Shown: in pieces, positions 40,812-49,898 of the stretch
How the letters are laid out: each line of letters opens with the position of its first letter
How positions within the stretch are numbered: position 1 is the first letter of the stretch
Source of the DNA: Ilumatobacter fluminis
GTDB taxonomy: Bacteria; Actinomycetota; Acidimicrobiia; Acidimicrobiales; Ilumatobacteraceae
Length of the DNA: 64,000 nucleotides
Reading direction: 5' to 3'
Assembly: GCF_004364865.1 (NCBI RefSeq)
Contig: NZ_SOAU01000001.1
Location: 806,001-870,000, forward strand
Notes under the pieces: model-generated
Databases searched by the model: none
The model's input: the letters and a program-made list of their open reading frames with translations, nothing else
Told to the model about the DNA's origin: nothing
Made by a program: the position numbers and the translations under genes

Positions 40812-43358
40812 GTGAGCGAACCCATCACCGCCTCTGTCCGGCAGGTGGCCGGACCAGAGCGTGATGCCGGTCGACTGTCACCGAACACCCAGGCATGGAT
40901 GATCGTCGTCGGGATGACGGCGATCGTCGTCATCGGCGGGCTGGTGATGCCGTGGCCGTCCGATCCGCTTCGGTCCGCACCGGCATGGATCCTCATCCCG
41001 ATCGCCATCGCGCACGCCCTCGCCGAACGGGCGGCGTTCGACATCGAGGTCGGTGAGGAAGGCCACTCGTACTCGCTGTCGGAGATCCCGACCGCGTTCG
41101 CCGTCGTCTTCTTGTCGCCGCCGCTCGCCCTTGCGGCCCGATTGGTCGGCGCGATCCCGAACATGTACCGCTCCCGCCGCAATCGCGGCGTCAAGCTGGC
41201 GTTCAACCTCGCCCTGTTCAGCATGGAGATGGTGGTCGCGCTGCTGGTGTCGCGCTTCCTCATCCGTTGGTGGGGCGACAGCGACGGCATCCTGCTCGGC
41301 GCTCTGGCGATCGCAATGGTCGTGAGCGGCGCGACCGTCGGTTTCGCCGTGGCCCTCGTCGTCTCCCGGTTCGAGGGCACCCTGCTCGCCGGTCTCCGCG
41401 TCGAGGTCCTGTCGATGTGGTGGTACTACGCATTCAACAACGTGTACGCCACGATGGCCGTTGCGCTCGCCCTGGTGCAGCCGTGGCTGGTGCTCGTCGT
41501 GGTGCCGGCGTCGTTCGGTATCTGGTCGGTGCTGCGGCGGTTCGGTTCGCTCGTCCAGGATCTGCGCGATCTCGACGACGTCCACGGCTTCGCCGGTCGC
41601 GTCGGGAGCTCGCTCGACACCGACGCGATCGCCACCCACGCGGTCGCCGACATCGTCGAGCTGATGCGCGCCGACGGTGCCGCCCTGTTGCGGGTCGACG
41701 GGTCCGAGCTCGACACCCACATCGCCGGACGTCTCCCGCTGCGTCTGCCCCAGTCGGTCGACGACGACTTCTGGCGGCTCCTCACGGCGTTCGCCGACGA
41801 GCGGCTGGTGTCGTCCGACGACCTCCGACCGCTCGGTGTCGTCACCGATCAACGGCTCCGGACGATCGCCGTCGCTCCCATCCTCGACGAGGGCCGCGTC
41901 TTCGCCGTGTTGGTGGTCGCCGAGCGCAACGTGCAACGGTTCCGTTTCGCCGAGTCCGATCTGCCCCGGCTGCGCAACATGGCCGACCAGGTCGCGGTCA
42001 GCCTCCGCCGTGGTCTGCTGCACAAGCAGCTCGAGTACGAGGCACGCCACGACGCGTTGACCGATCTGCCGGGCCGCACACTGTTCGAGTGGGCGGTGAG
42101 CTCGGCGCTGGCCGACGACTCCCGGCGGTTGGCCGCCGTGATGATGCTCGACCTCGACCGGTTCAAAGAGGTCAACGACACCCTCGGTCACCACGCCGGC
42201 GACGCACTGCTGGTCGAGTTCAGCAGGCGCATCTCGGCGATCCTGCGCGAGGGCGACATGTTGGCGCGCCTCGCCGGTGACGAGTTCGCCCTGCTCTGCT
42301 ACCGCGACGACACCGACGGCCTCGTCGAGGCGGCGCGCCGGTGTGTCGATATCGGTGGCAGCCCGGTTGTGCTGGACGGTCTCGAGATCGTCGTGACCGT
42401 CAGCGTCGGCGTCGCCGTCATCGACGACGACGAGACCGATCCGATGCAGCCCATCCGACGGGCCGACATCGCGATGTACAACGCCAAGTGGCAGCGCAGT
42501 GGCGTCGAGCTGTATCGCGACGAGATCGATCGGCGGACGCCGGCTCGTCTGTCGATGCTCGGCGACCTTCGCGCAGCGATCGAGGGCGACGAGATCGACG
42601 TCGTCTTCCAGCCGAAGCTCGAGCTCGGCACCGGCCGAGTCGTCGGCGCCGAAGCGCTCGTGCGGTGGGAGTCACCGACCCGGGGCCGCGTGTCACCGGC
42701 CGAGTTCGTGCGCGTCGCCGAGGACACCGGCCTCATCAAGGATCTGACCGACCTCGTGCTGAAGCGCGGCATCGCCGCGCTGCGCATGTTCGACGATGCC
42801 GGGCTGGGACTGCGTCTCGCGATCAACCTGTCGACCCACGATCTGTTCGACACGAAGTTGCCGGCGCGCGTCCTCACCCAGCTCGAGTACAACCAGGTGC
42901 AGCCGTCCGAACTCACTCTCGAGATCACCGAGTCGTCGTTGCTCGTCGATGCTCCGCGTACCCGTGCCACGATCGACGACCTCCACGATGCCGGTTTCCG
43001 TCTGGCGATCGACGACTTCGGGACCGGCTATTCGTCGCTCAGCTACCTTCGGCGCCTGCCCGTGCAGGAGCTGAAGATCGATCAGAGCTTCGTGAGCGGC
43101 ATGCTGCTCGACCCTCAGGACGAGGTGATCGTGCGGTCGACCATCGACCTCGGGCACAACCTGCGGTTGTCGGTCGTCGCGGAAGGCGTCGAGGACGAAG
43201 CGACACTGCACGCGCTCGCGTCGATGGGCTGCGACGTGGCGCAGGGGTACTGGATCGCCCGGCCGTTGTCGGCGCCCGAGCTGATCGCCTGGGTGATCGA
43301 GCGGCGCCGGAGCACGGCGACCGGTCAGGCGTTGCCGTCGGTCAGCCGACCGGGTTGA
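40812..43358 (+). CDS. Membrane GAF-GGDEF-EAL cyclic-di-GMP protein
   Basis: An 848-residue protein. Residues 25-245 hold about six membrane helices (MASE-like sensor). Residues about 265-400 look like a GAF domain (DTDAIATHAVADIVELMRAD, RLRTIAVAPILDEGRVFAVL). Residues 410-570 are GGDEF (ARHDALTDLPGRTLFE, MMLDLDRFKEVNDTLGHHAG) with active loop RLAGDEFALL, AGDEF instead of GGDEF. Residues 590-835 are EAL with all catalytic elements: GAEALVRW, INLS, LEITES, AIDDFGTGYSS, LKIDQSFV, AEGVE, AQGYW. Phosphodiesterase activity is likely; cyclase activity is possible, since AGDEF variants can be active. GTG 40812 has AGGAGGG 7 nt before it. Confidence 0.92.
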   Translation: MSEPITASVRQVAGPERDAGRLSPNTQAWMIVVGMTAIVVIGGLVMPWPSDPLRSAPAWILIPIAIAHALAERAAFDIEVGEEGHSYSLSEIPTAFAVVFLSPPLALAARLVGAIPNMYRSRRNRGVKLAFNLALFSMEMVVALLVSRFLIRWWGDSDGILLGALAIAMVVSGATVGFAVALVVSRFEGTLLAGLRVEVLSMWWYYAFNNVYATMAVALALVQPWLVLVVVPASFGIWSVLRRFGSLVQDLRDLDDVHGFAGRVGSSLDTDAIATHAVADIVELMRADGAALLRVDGSELDTHIAGRLPLRLPQSVDDDFWRLLTAFADERLVSSDDLRPLGVVTDQRLRTIAVAPILDEGRVFAVLVVAERNVQRFRFAESDLPRLRNMADQVAVSLRRGLLHKQLEYEARHDALTDLPGRTLFEWAVSSALADDSRRLAAVMMLDLDRFKEVNDTLGHHAGDALLVEFSRRISAILREGDMLARLAGDEFALLCYRDDTDGLVEAARRCVDIGGSPVVLDGLEIVVTVSVGVAVIDDDETDPMQPIRRADIAMYNAKWQRSGVELYRDEIDRRTPARLSMLGDLRAAIEGDEIDVVFQPKLELGTGRVVGAEALVRWESPTRGRVSPAEFVRVAEDTGLIKDLTDLVLKRGIAALRMFDDAGLGLRLAINLSTHDLFDTKLPARVLTQLEYNQVQPSELTLEITESSLLVDAPRTRATIDDLHDAGFRLAIDDFGTGYSSLSYLRRLPVQELKIDQSFVSGMLLDPQDEVIVRSTIDLGHNLRLSVVAEGVEDEATLHALASMGCDVAQGYWIARPLSAPELIAWVIERRRSTATGQALPSVSRPG

Positions 43359-44295
43359 GCAGCGGTTCGCCGGCCGCCCGACGTCGGACGTTCTCCATGA
43401 TGATGTCGACTGCTCGGACGTCGGCGGTGTCGCTGTCGCCCGAGCAGTGCGCGGTGATGATCACGTTGTCGAGTTCCCACAGCGGGCTCTCGACGGGGAG
43501 CGGCTCCACGTCGAACACGTCGAGCCCCGCTCCGCCGAGATGGCCGTCGGTGAGCGCGGTCACGAGCGCCGTTTCGTCGACGATCGGGCCGCGCCCGACG
43601 TTGACGAACCACGCGCCCGGCTTCATGCGGGCGAACTCGGCGGCGCCGAACATGCCGCGGGTCGCGTCGGTCAGGGGAGCGGCGACGACGATCGCGTCGG
43701 CCCAGCCGAGTAGCTCGTCGAGGCGGTCGTTGCTCCACGTCTCGAACCGATCGGTCGGGTCGGGCGTGCGCCGCAGCCCGACCACGTGCATCCCCAACGC
43801 CTCGGCTCGGGTGGCGACCTCGTGCCCGATCGCTCCGAAGCCGACGATGCCGACGTTGAGGCCGGCGAGCTCGACGACACGTCGCTGGTTCCAGTGCCGC
43901 TGCGCCTGATCGCGCAGCATCGCAGGCAGGTCGCGACTGAGGGCGAGGAGGTACATGATCACCGTCTCGGCGATGGCAGGTGCAGTTGCGCCCGAACCGG
44001 TGTTGAACTGCACGCCCCGTTCGAGGAGCGATTGGAAGACCGGGTGATCGGTGCCGGCGAATGCACCCTGGAACCACTGCAGGTTCGGGCACCGCACGAC
44101 CGCCGCCATGAACTGCCGCGACCGGAGCGGATAGAGGTCGGGGCTGAAGATCGCGATCGTCACCCGGTCGAGATCGCCCGGCGTGACGTGCTCGTCACCG
44201 ACGAGTCGTACCACCTCGATCGTGGGGTCGATCGCGACGATCTCGTCGCCCTGGGCGTCCCAGAATTCGTCCGAACACAGCAGCACGTCTCCCAT
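43342..44295 (-). CDS. D-2-hydroxyacid dehydrogenase family protein
   Basis: A 317-residue NAD(P)-dependent dehydrogenase. Rossmann motif GIVGFGAIGHEV near 150; catalytic Arg in FVNVGRGPIVDE, Glu in GLDVFDVEPLP, and His in VIITAHCSG. It reduces 2-keto acids or oxidises D-2-hydroxy acids; the substrate (glyoxylate, hydroxypyruvate or other) cannot be inferred. ATG 44295 follows TAGGGT by 8 nt on the minus strand. The 3' end overlaps the convergent GGDEF-EAL gene by 17 bp. Confidence 0.88.
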   Translation of the reverse strand: MGDVLLCSDEFWDAQGDEIVAIDPTIEVVRLVGDEHVTPGDLDRVTIAIFSPDLYPLRSRQFMAAVVRCPNLQWFQGAFAGTDHPVFQSLLERGVQFNTGSGATAPAIAETVIMYLLALSRDLPAMLRDQAQRHWNQRRVVELAGLNVGIVGFGAIGHEVATRAEALGMHVVGLRRTPDPTDRFETWSNDRLDELLGWADAIVVAAPLTDATRGMFGAAEFARMKPGAWFVNVGRGPIVDETALVTALTDGHLGGAGLDVFDVEPLPVESPLWELDNVIITAHCSGDSDTADVRAVDIIMENVRRRAAGEPLLNPVG

Positions 44296-44351
44296 CGCCG
44301 TCGACCCTACGTGACGCCGGCTGCGACCGACCGACTCGCCGACGACGCCGC

Positions 44352-44357
44352 TACCGT
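44352..44357 (+). promoter_or_regulatory. -10 box (TACCGT) of selC
   Basis: TACCGT fits TANNNT and is followed by exactly 7 nt before the first base of the tRNA, matching the spacing seen at leaderless genes here. Confidence 0.5.
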
Positions 44358-44364
44358 GGTCGAC

Positions 44365-44460
44365 GGAGGTGTCTGGGTACCTGGTGGGCTCCGCCGCCTT
44401 CAAAGCGGTTGGGACGGGCGATCCCCGTCCGGCGGGTTCGATTCCCGTCCACCTCCGCCA
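44365..44460 (+). tRNA. selC: tRNA-Sec (selenocysteine), anticodon TCA
   Basis: A long tRNA of 93 nt plus encoded CCA. Acceptor GGAGGTG/CACCTCC with G73; anticodon arm CCGC-CTTCAAA-GCGG with anticodon TCA at 44400-44402 (reads UGA); an extended variable arm (GGGACGGGCGATCCCCGTCC) and T loop TTCGATT. The CTTCAAA loop followed by GTTGGG matches Escherichia coli selC as I remember it. It implies the genome decodes some UGA as selenocysteine; selA, selB, selD and any selenoprotein must lie elsewhere. Confidence 0.95.
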
Positions 44461-44466
44461 CGCGAG

Positions 44467-44493
44467 CCCTGCCCCCGTTTATCGGGGGCAGGG
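44467..44493 (+). terminator. Terminator of selC
   Basis: An 11-bp perfect stem, CCCTGCCCCCG/CGGGGGCAGGG, with loop TTTAT, 6 bp after the encoded CCA. Confidence 0.8.
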
Positions 44494-44574
44494 CGTCGCT
44501 CGTTCGTGAGGGCGATCGCCGGGGTGGATGCTCGCGCCGGATGACGGCCGGTTCGCTTGGCTAGCCTGGATCCC

Positions 44575-45330
44575 ATGCGACCGGAGCACGCTGACGAACT
44601 CGACGGTGTCGAGTTCGACGCGCTCCGTGCCGCGCTCGACGATCTCGATGCGTCCGACGTCGAGATGCACATTCCGCCGCCGTCGATCTGGAATGCCATC
44701 GATGCGTCCGCTGCTTCGGAAGCGGCGCGCCGTGCGCCCGGGCGGATGGCCGTGCCGTCGACCGTCGTCGAGTACACCATCGACGAGCACGACGCCGTCG
44801 TCGGCGTCGGCGGCCACTGGGCCGAGTTCGCGGCCGACAACGGTGCCGCCGAGCTCGTCGCGCCGCCGGTCGACCGGACGCTCTGGTCGTACTTCGACCA
44901 GCCAGAGGTCAGAGAGCTCTGGCAGATGGTCGTGAGCCACGTGCGTGCGCACGCGGCGTCGGCGAGATTGCCGTTCCGATGCGACGCGCCTCAGGCTCGC
45001 CGCTGGTTCGAGATGACGGTCGCGCCGGCGGCCGCGGGCCAGATTCACTTCCGTTCCGAGCTGGTGTTCGAGGAGGAACGGTCGCCGATCGCTCTGCTCG
45101 ACGCAACCGTCGAACGAGCCGCTGATGTCGATCCGGTCACGGTGTGCACATGGTGTGGTCGGGGTGACAACGGTGGCGACTGGTTGGAGATCGACGAGTT
45201 GTTGCGGTCCCAGCGGCTCCTCGAACGCACTGCGCTGCCGGCGATCACGTGGAGCATCTGTGCGCCGTGCCGTGACGACATGACCGCCGAACTCCTGGTG
45301 GCCGGCGGCATCGCCGACGCCTCGGCCTGA
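44575..45330 (+). CDS. PAS-like protein with C-terminal Cys-pair motif, function unknown
   Basis: A 251-residue soluble protein. The middle (about 65-170, VVEYTIDEHDAVVGVGGHWA, FEMTVAP) resembles a PAS-like fold. The C-terminus has two CxxC pairs, VCTWCGRGDNGGDWLEIDEL and WSICAPCRDDM, a layout I recall from bacterial sensor proteins of the CSWC...GICP-C type, perhaps binding zinc. The N-terminal PPPSIWNAI is reminiscent of anti-sigma-linked proteins. No catalytic domain is fused. ATG 44575 follows TAGCCT (44562-44567) by exactly 7 nt: leaderless. It is 12 bp ahead of an alpha/beta hydrolase gene, so the two are likely an operon. Confidence 0.6.
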   Translation: MRPEHADELDGVEFDALRAALDDLDASDVEMHIPPPSIWNAIDASAASEAARRAPGRMAVPSTVVEYTIDEHDAVVGVGGHWAEFAADNGAAELVAPPVDRTLWSYFDQPEVRELWQMVVSHVRAHAASARLPFRCDAPQARRWFEMTVAPAAAGQIHFRSELVFEEERSPIALLDATVERAADVDPVTVCTWCGRGDNGGDWLEIDELLRSQRLLERTALPAITWSICAPCRDDMTAELLVAGGIADASA

Positions 45331-45342
45331 CGGGCATCGCGG

Positions 45343-46146
45343 ATGGAGGCAGTTCGCGTCGGTGACATCGACGTGTGCTTCGAGGTCCATGGCTCCGGAC
45401 CGCATGTGCTGCTCATCAGCGGCACCGGTGGCGACCTCCGCGTCGACGCGAACCGGTCGGCGCACCCGCTCACGGACGGCCACGAGGTCCTGATGTACGA
45501 CCAGCGCGGTCTCGGCCGGACGTCGAAACCCGACGAGCCGTACACGATGGAGCAGTATGCGGACGACGCCGCCGGCCTGATGCGCGAGCTCGGATGGGCC
45601 CGGGCCCACGTGGTCGGCATCAGCTTCGGTGGCATGGTCGCCCAGCACCTGGCGCTTCGCCATCCGGGGCTCGTCGATCGGCTGGTTCTCTGTTGCACGT
45701 CGTCCGGTGGTGCCGGCGGCTCCTCGTTCGACCTGCTGTCGCTCGCCGATCGGCCGCGTGCGGAGCGGGCCGAGCTGCTCCTGCCCGTGATGGACACCCG
45801 CAACGACCTGTCGACCGATCCGCCGACGCTGGCACCCTTGTTCGACCGGCTCGCACCGTTCATGGCCGCTCCGCCGCTCAACGCCGACGACCCGGCGTCG
45901 GAGCTCGGTGCACGCCGCCAGCTCGAAGCGCGGGCTGATCACGACGTCTACGACCGGCTCGGTGAGATCACGATGCCGACGCTCGTCGCCGGCGGGCTGC
46001 ACGACGGGCAGGCCCCACCCGAGAACGTGGAACGGCTCGCCGCCGCACTGCCCGATGCCACGCTCCGGTTCTTCGAAGGTGGCCACATGTTCCTGCTCCA
46101 GGACCGCAGCGCCTGGCCCGCCATCGTCGATTTCTTGGCTCCGTAG
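45343..46146 (+). CDS. Alpha/beta-fold hydrolase
   Basis: A 267-residue hydrolase. Nucleophile elbow GISFGG (Ser near 93), oxyanion region ISGTGGD, acid Asp in GGLHDGQAP and catalytic His in FEGGHMFLLQD. Cap region around 130-190. Substrate unknown; its closeness to the molybdenum hydroxylase operon 67 bp downstream may mean both act in one catabolic route. ATG 45343 lies 12 bp after the previous stop and is preceded by GGCATCGCGG, a weak ribosome-binding site. Confidence 0.87.
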   Translation: MEAVRVGDIDVCFEVHGSGPHVLLISGTGGDLRVDANRSAHPLTDGHEVLMYDQRGLGRTSKPDEPYTMEQYADDAAGLMRELGWARAHVVGISFGGMVAQHLALRHPGLVDRLVLCCTSSGGAGGSSFDLLSLADRPRAERAELLLPVMDTRNDLSTDPPTLAPLFDRLAPFMAAPPLNADDPASELGARRQLEARADHDVYDRLGEITMPTLVAGGLHDGQAPPENVERLAAALPDATLRFFEGGHMFLLQDRSAWPAIVDFLAP

Positions 46147-46213
46147 ACGGTCGTCCGTCACCTTCGGAGCCGTCCTTGCCTCGGGGCGCGGCCCGTGTGC
46201 CAATCTGTGTCGC

Positions 46214-48508
46214 ATGACGACGCTGGTGCGGGCCGATGGGCCCGACAAGGTGACGGGATCGGGGCGCTACACCGCCGACATCACGCTCACGGGCATGCTG
46301 CACGCCGCTTTTCGGTACGCCGATCATCCGCACGCACGGATCACCCGGCTCGACACGACGGCGGCGAAGGCGATGCCGGGCGTGTTCGCCGTGCTGACCC
46401 AGGACGACGTGCCTGACGCTCGCTACGGACCGTTCATCCAGGACCGCTACCTGTTCGCGAACGACGTGGTCCGGTACGAAGCCGACGTCGTCGCCGCCGT
46501 CGCCGCGCTCACACCCGAGATCGCCCGTGACGCTGCGGCGGCGATCGAGGTCGACTACGAGCCGCTCCCGATCGTCCACGACTTGGAAGCCGCGTTCGCT
46601 CCCGACAGCCCGCTCGTGCATCCCGACTGGGAGCACTACGGCGCCGACGACTACCTGGTTCGCGACGGCAACGACGCATCGTTCTCGTCGATCGTCAAAG
46701 GTGACGTCGACGCCGGTATGGCCGAAGCCGACGAGATCGTGACGAGCCGCTACGTCGCCGACCCGTCGCACGGCGCCCCGATCGAGCCCCGCGCCGTCGT
46801 CGCGCAGTGGGAAGGCGATCACGTCACGATCTGGACGTCGACCCAGGTGCCGTACGACGCCCGCGCCGGCGTGTGCGAGACCCTGCAGCTGCCGACCAAC
46901 CGGGTGCGCATCATCGTGCCGCACCTCGGCGGCGGGTTCGGTGGCAAGTGCGGCTTCCACTATGAAGCGCACGTCGCGGCACTCGCGCGCGCCGCCAAGC
47001 GGCCGGTCAAGCTGACCTTCACCCGGATGGAGGAGTTCCTCGCGCCCGATCGTCGTCGGGAGGGCATGGTGATCGAGATCGAGTCGGGCGTGATGCGCGA
47101 CGGGACGATCGTCGCCCGCCGAGCCACGCTCCTGCTCGACAACGGGGCGTACAGCGCCGACGCCACCTTCTTCCCACAGACCGCGGCCATGCACGTCGCC
47201 GGCCCGTACGCGATCCCGAACGTCGCGATCGACGCGCACCTGCTCTACACGAACCATCAGCCGTCCGGTTCGATCCGTGCGCCAACGGCGCCGCAGGCCT
47301 GCTGGGCCGCCGAATCGCACACCGACGAGATCGCCGCCCGACTCGGCATCGACCCGGTCGAACTCCGCAGGATCAACGGTGTCGACACCGGCAAGGTGGG
47401 CCCGAGCGGTCAGACCTACGACGAGATCGGGCTGCAGCAGTGTCTCGACATCGCACCGGGGCTCGTCGGCTACGGCCACGACCTGCCCGACGACGAGGCG
47501 ATCGGCGTCGCCGTCGGCTGGTGGCCGAGCTTCCCGGCTGCATCGGGTGCGATCGTGAAGATCGACGACGACGGCTACGGCCAGATAATTACCGGTGCGC
47601 AGGAGTGCGGCACCGGGGCGGTCATGACGCTGCGACAGCTGGTCGCCGACGAGTTGGGAATGGACCCCGAACGGTTCCGGCTCGTCTACCAGGACACGTC
47701 CGTCGCCCCGTACGACATGGGCGCCACCGGCTCGCAGACGCTGTTCAACAACGGCCGCGCCGCGCTGGCGGCAGCCGGGCAGATCGCCGAGCAGCTCCGT
47801 GAGTTGGCGGCCGATCGGCTCGAGGCAGCGCCCGCCGACATCGTGCTGGCCGACGGGTCCGCACACGTCGCCGGCACCCCCGACCGGGCGGTGTCGATCG
47901 ACGAGCTGGCCGGCATCGCCGCCGGCGGAGAGTTGCTGATCGGCCACGGGTCGGGTCCGAAGCCGACCTTCCCGGAGTTGCGCGGCTCCACGTGTCTCGG
48001 CGACAACGGTATGGCCGCATGGGTCGCACCCCAGTTCTCGTGCCACGCCGCTCGGGTCCGGCTCGACCGCGACACCGGCGTCGTCCGGGTCCTCCACGTC
48101 GGCGCGGCGCACGACTCGGGCACGATCCTCAACATGCAGGGCGCACTCGGTCAGGTCGAAGGTGGCGTGATGATGGGCGTCGGCCAGGCCCTCACCGAAG
48201 GCACCCAGTACGACGACGAGGGCCGCCAACGCAACGCCGGCCTGCTCGAGTACAAGCTCCAGACCTGCGCCGACGCACCGACCATCACCACCGAGTTCGT
48301 GCAGATCCCGACGCCGAACGCCGGCCCGAAGGGCGCGAAGGGGCTGGCCGAGGCGCCGAACGTCGCGACGGCGGCGGCGATCTCGAATGCGATCGCGAAG
48401 CTGGTCGGCGGTCCGGTGCGGCAACTGCCGATGACCGCCGAGCGGGTGTGGGAGACGATGCACGACCATGCCGCGTCGGGGTCGACGTCGACGGAGGTGG
48501 CGCCATGA
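46214..48508 (+). CDS. Molybdenum hydroxylase large (molybdopterin) subunit
   Basis: A 764-residue subunit of the xanthine dehydrogenase/CO dehydrogenase family carrying the molybdenum cofactor. Recognisable: KVTGSGRYTADI at the start, VPHLGGGFGGKCGFHYEAH, SGSIRAPTAPQACWAAE, QECGTGAVMTLRQ and near the C-terminus GPKGAKGLAEAP. The last contains the Glu expected for base catalysis, though the usual GVGE has become GLAE. It lacks the CSFR-type active loop of CO dehydrogenase, so CO is unlikely; an aromatic or N-heterocyclic substrate is more plausible. ATG 46214 follows CAATCT by 7 nt. Its stop overlaps the FAD subunit start (ATGA). Confidence 0.9.
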   Translation: MTTLVRADGPDKVTGSGRYTADITLTGMLHAAFRYADHPHARITRLDTTAAKAMPGVFAVLTQDDVPDARYGPFIQDRYLFANDVVRYEADVVAAVAALTPEIARDAAAAIEVDYEPLPIVHDLEAAFAPDSPLVHPDWEHYGADDYLVRDGNDASFSSIVKGDVDAGMAEADEIVTSRYVADPSHGAPIEPRAVVAQWEGDHVTIWTSTQVPYDARAGVCETLQLPTNRVRIIVPHLGGGFGGKCGFHYEAHVAALARAAKRPVKLTFTRMEEFLAPDRRREGMVIEIESGVMRDGTIVARRATLLLDNGAYSADATFFPQTAAMHVAGPYAIPNVAIDAHLLYTNHQPSGSIRAPTAPQACWAAESHTDEIAARLGIDPVELRRINGVDTGKVGPSGQTYDEIGLQQCLDIAPGLVGYGHDLPDDEAIGVAVGWWPSFPAASGAIVKIDDDGYGQIITGAQECGTGAVMTLRQLVADELGMDPERFRLVYQDTSVAPYDMGATGSQTLFNNGRAALAAAGQIAEQLRELAADRLEAAPADIVLADGSAHVAGTPDRAVSIDELAGIAAGGELLIGHGSGPKPTFPELRGSTCLGDNGMAAWVAPQFSCHAARVRLDRDTGVVRVLHVGAAHDSGTILNMQGALGQVEGGVMMGVGQALTEGTQYDDEGRQRNAGLLEYKLQTCADAPTITTEFVQIPTPNAGPKGAKGLAEAPNVATAAAISNAIAKLVGGPVRQLPMTAERVWETMHDHAASGSTSTEVAP

Positions 48509-49401
48509 CGTTCACGATCGCCGCCACGGTCGACGAGGCGCTCGCTGCACTGGCGGCCGGCGCCCGTCCGGTCGCCGGCGGTTCCGACCTCGTGGTCGGA
48601 GCCCGACACGGCAAGTCGCCGCTGCCGACCGACCTGGTCGCCATCGACCGGATCGACGGCCTCCGAACGATCGAACAGACCGACGCCGGGCTGCGAGTGG
48701 GCGCACTCGTCTCCCACGCCACGCTCATGACCGACGCCGCCGTCGTCGGTGGGTACACCGGCCTGGCCGACGCCGCGGCTCTGGTCGGCTCGCCGGCCAC
48801 ACGCCACGTCGGCACGCTCGGCGGCAACGTGATGAACGCGTCGCCCGCCATGGACACCGGTGCTCCGCTGCTGGTGCTCGAGGCGACGGCCGAACTGCGG
48901 TCGGTCGACGGTACCCGCGAGGTGCCCGTCGGTGAGCTCTGGACCGGACCCGGACGCACCGTGGCGACCGCCGACGAGCTGTGCACCGCACTCGTGATTC
49001 CGACACGGCCCGACCGGTCGGGGAGTGCCTACGTGCGGCTCGAGTACCGCCGTGCGATGGAGATCGCCGTCGTCGGTGCAGCGGCGTCGGTCGTGCTCGA
49101 CGACGACGGGTCGATCGGCTCGCTCGTCGTCGCCCTGTCCGCCGTCGCGCCGACGATCGTGTCGGTCGACGTGTCGTCGCTCACGGGGCGAGTCGTCGAC
49201 GATGCGCTGCTGTCGGAGGTCGCCGACCTCGCCTCCGAACGGGCGACCCCGATCAGCGACCTGCGTGCGAGCGACCGATACCGCCGCCACACCGTCGGTG
49301 TGATGGCCCGCCGTGCGGTCGAGGCCGCCGCTCGACGCGCCCGAGGCGAACACATCACCGTCCCCGTCAATCGCGCTTTCGGAATCGGAGCCACCGCATG
49401 A
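48505..49401 (+). CDS. Molybdenum hydroxylase medium (FAD-binding) subunit
   Basis: A 298-residue flavoprotein of the CoxM type passing electrons from the Fe-S subunit. FAD motifs: ARPVAGGSDLVVGARHGK and ATRHVGTLGGNVMNASPAMD. C-terminal CO_deh_flav_C-like domain from about 180 (EYRRAMEIAVVGAAASVVLD). GGAGGTGG lies upstream of ATG 48505; both ends overlap neighbours by 4 bp. Confidence 0.92.
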   Translation: MTFTIAATVDEALAALAAGARPVAGGSDLVVGARHGKSPLPTDLVAIDRIDGLRTIEQTDAGLRVGALVSHATLMTDAAVVGGYTGLADAAALVGSPATRHVGTLGGNVMNASPAMDTGAPLLVLEATAELRSVDGTREVPVGELWTGPGRTVATADELCTALVIPTRPDRSGSAYVRLEYRRAMEIAVVGAAASVVLDDDGSIGSLVVALSAVAPTIVSVDVSSLTGRVVDDALLSEVADLASERATPISDLRASDRYRRHTVGVMARRAVEAAARRARGEHITVPVNRAFGIGATA

Positions 49402-49865
49402 GCGAGCAATACGTCCTCACCGTCAACGGCGTCGACTACCCGGTCGCCGCCGACGTCTCGCGCAACCTCTTGAGCGTGATCCGCAACGAGGTCGGTCTCA
49501 CCGGCACCAAGGAGGGGTGCGACGACTGTGAGTGTGGCGCCTGCATGGTGTTGCTCGACGGTCAGCCCGTCAACTCGTGCTCGTACCTGGCGGTCCAGGC
49601 GCAAGGACGCGCCGTCACGACGGTGGAAGGTTTGGCCGACGGCGACGAGCTGGCCGACCTGCAGCGCAACCTGCTCGAGGTGGGCGGGGTCCAGTGCGGC
49701 TTCTGCACGCCCGGCATGCTCATGTCGGCAACGGCGTTGCTGGCCGACAACCCCGAGCCGTCGCACGACGACATCCGCATCGGCCTGTCCGGCAACCTTT
49801 GCCGCTGCACCGGCTACGCCCGCATCATCGAAGCCGTCCAGGTCACCGCCCGCTCCCGTTCGTAA
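49398..49865 (+). CDS. Molybdenum hydroxylase small ([2Fe-2S]) subunit
   Basis: A 155-residue CoxS-type protein with two [2Fe-2S] clusters. The plant-type ferredoxin cluster is CDDCECGACMVLLDG plus Cys in VNSCSY; the second cluster is GGVQCGFCTPGM and GNLCRCTGYARI. Standard length. Together the three genes encode a complete L-M-S hydroxylase; maturation genes (coxDEF-like) are not in the window. Confidence 0.95.
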   Translation: MSEQYVLTVNGVDYPVAADVSRNLLSVIRNEVGLTGTKEGCDDCECGACMVLLDGQPVNSCSYLAVQAQGRAVTTVEGLADGDELADLQRNLLEVGGVQCGFCTPGMLMSATALLADNPEPSHDDIRIGLSGNLCRCTGYARIIEAVQVTARSRS

Positions 49866-49898
49866 CCCGCTGCCGACTCACCGAACCCCGGGTCGGGT

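Noticed and set aside
46214-48508. Form I CO dehydrogenase
   Set aside because: The characteristic active-site loop with the copper-binding Cys is absent from the large subunit.
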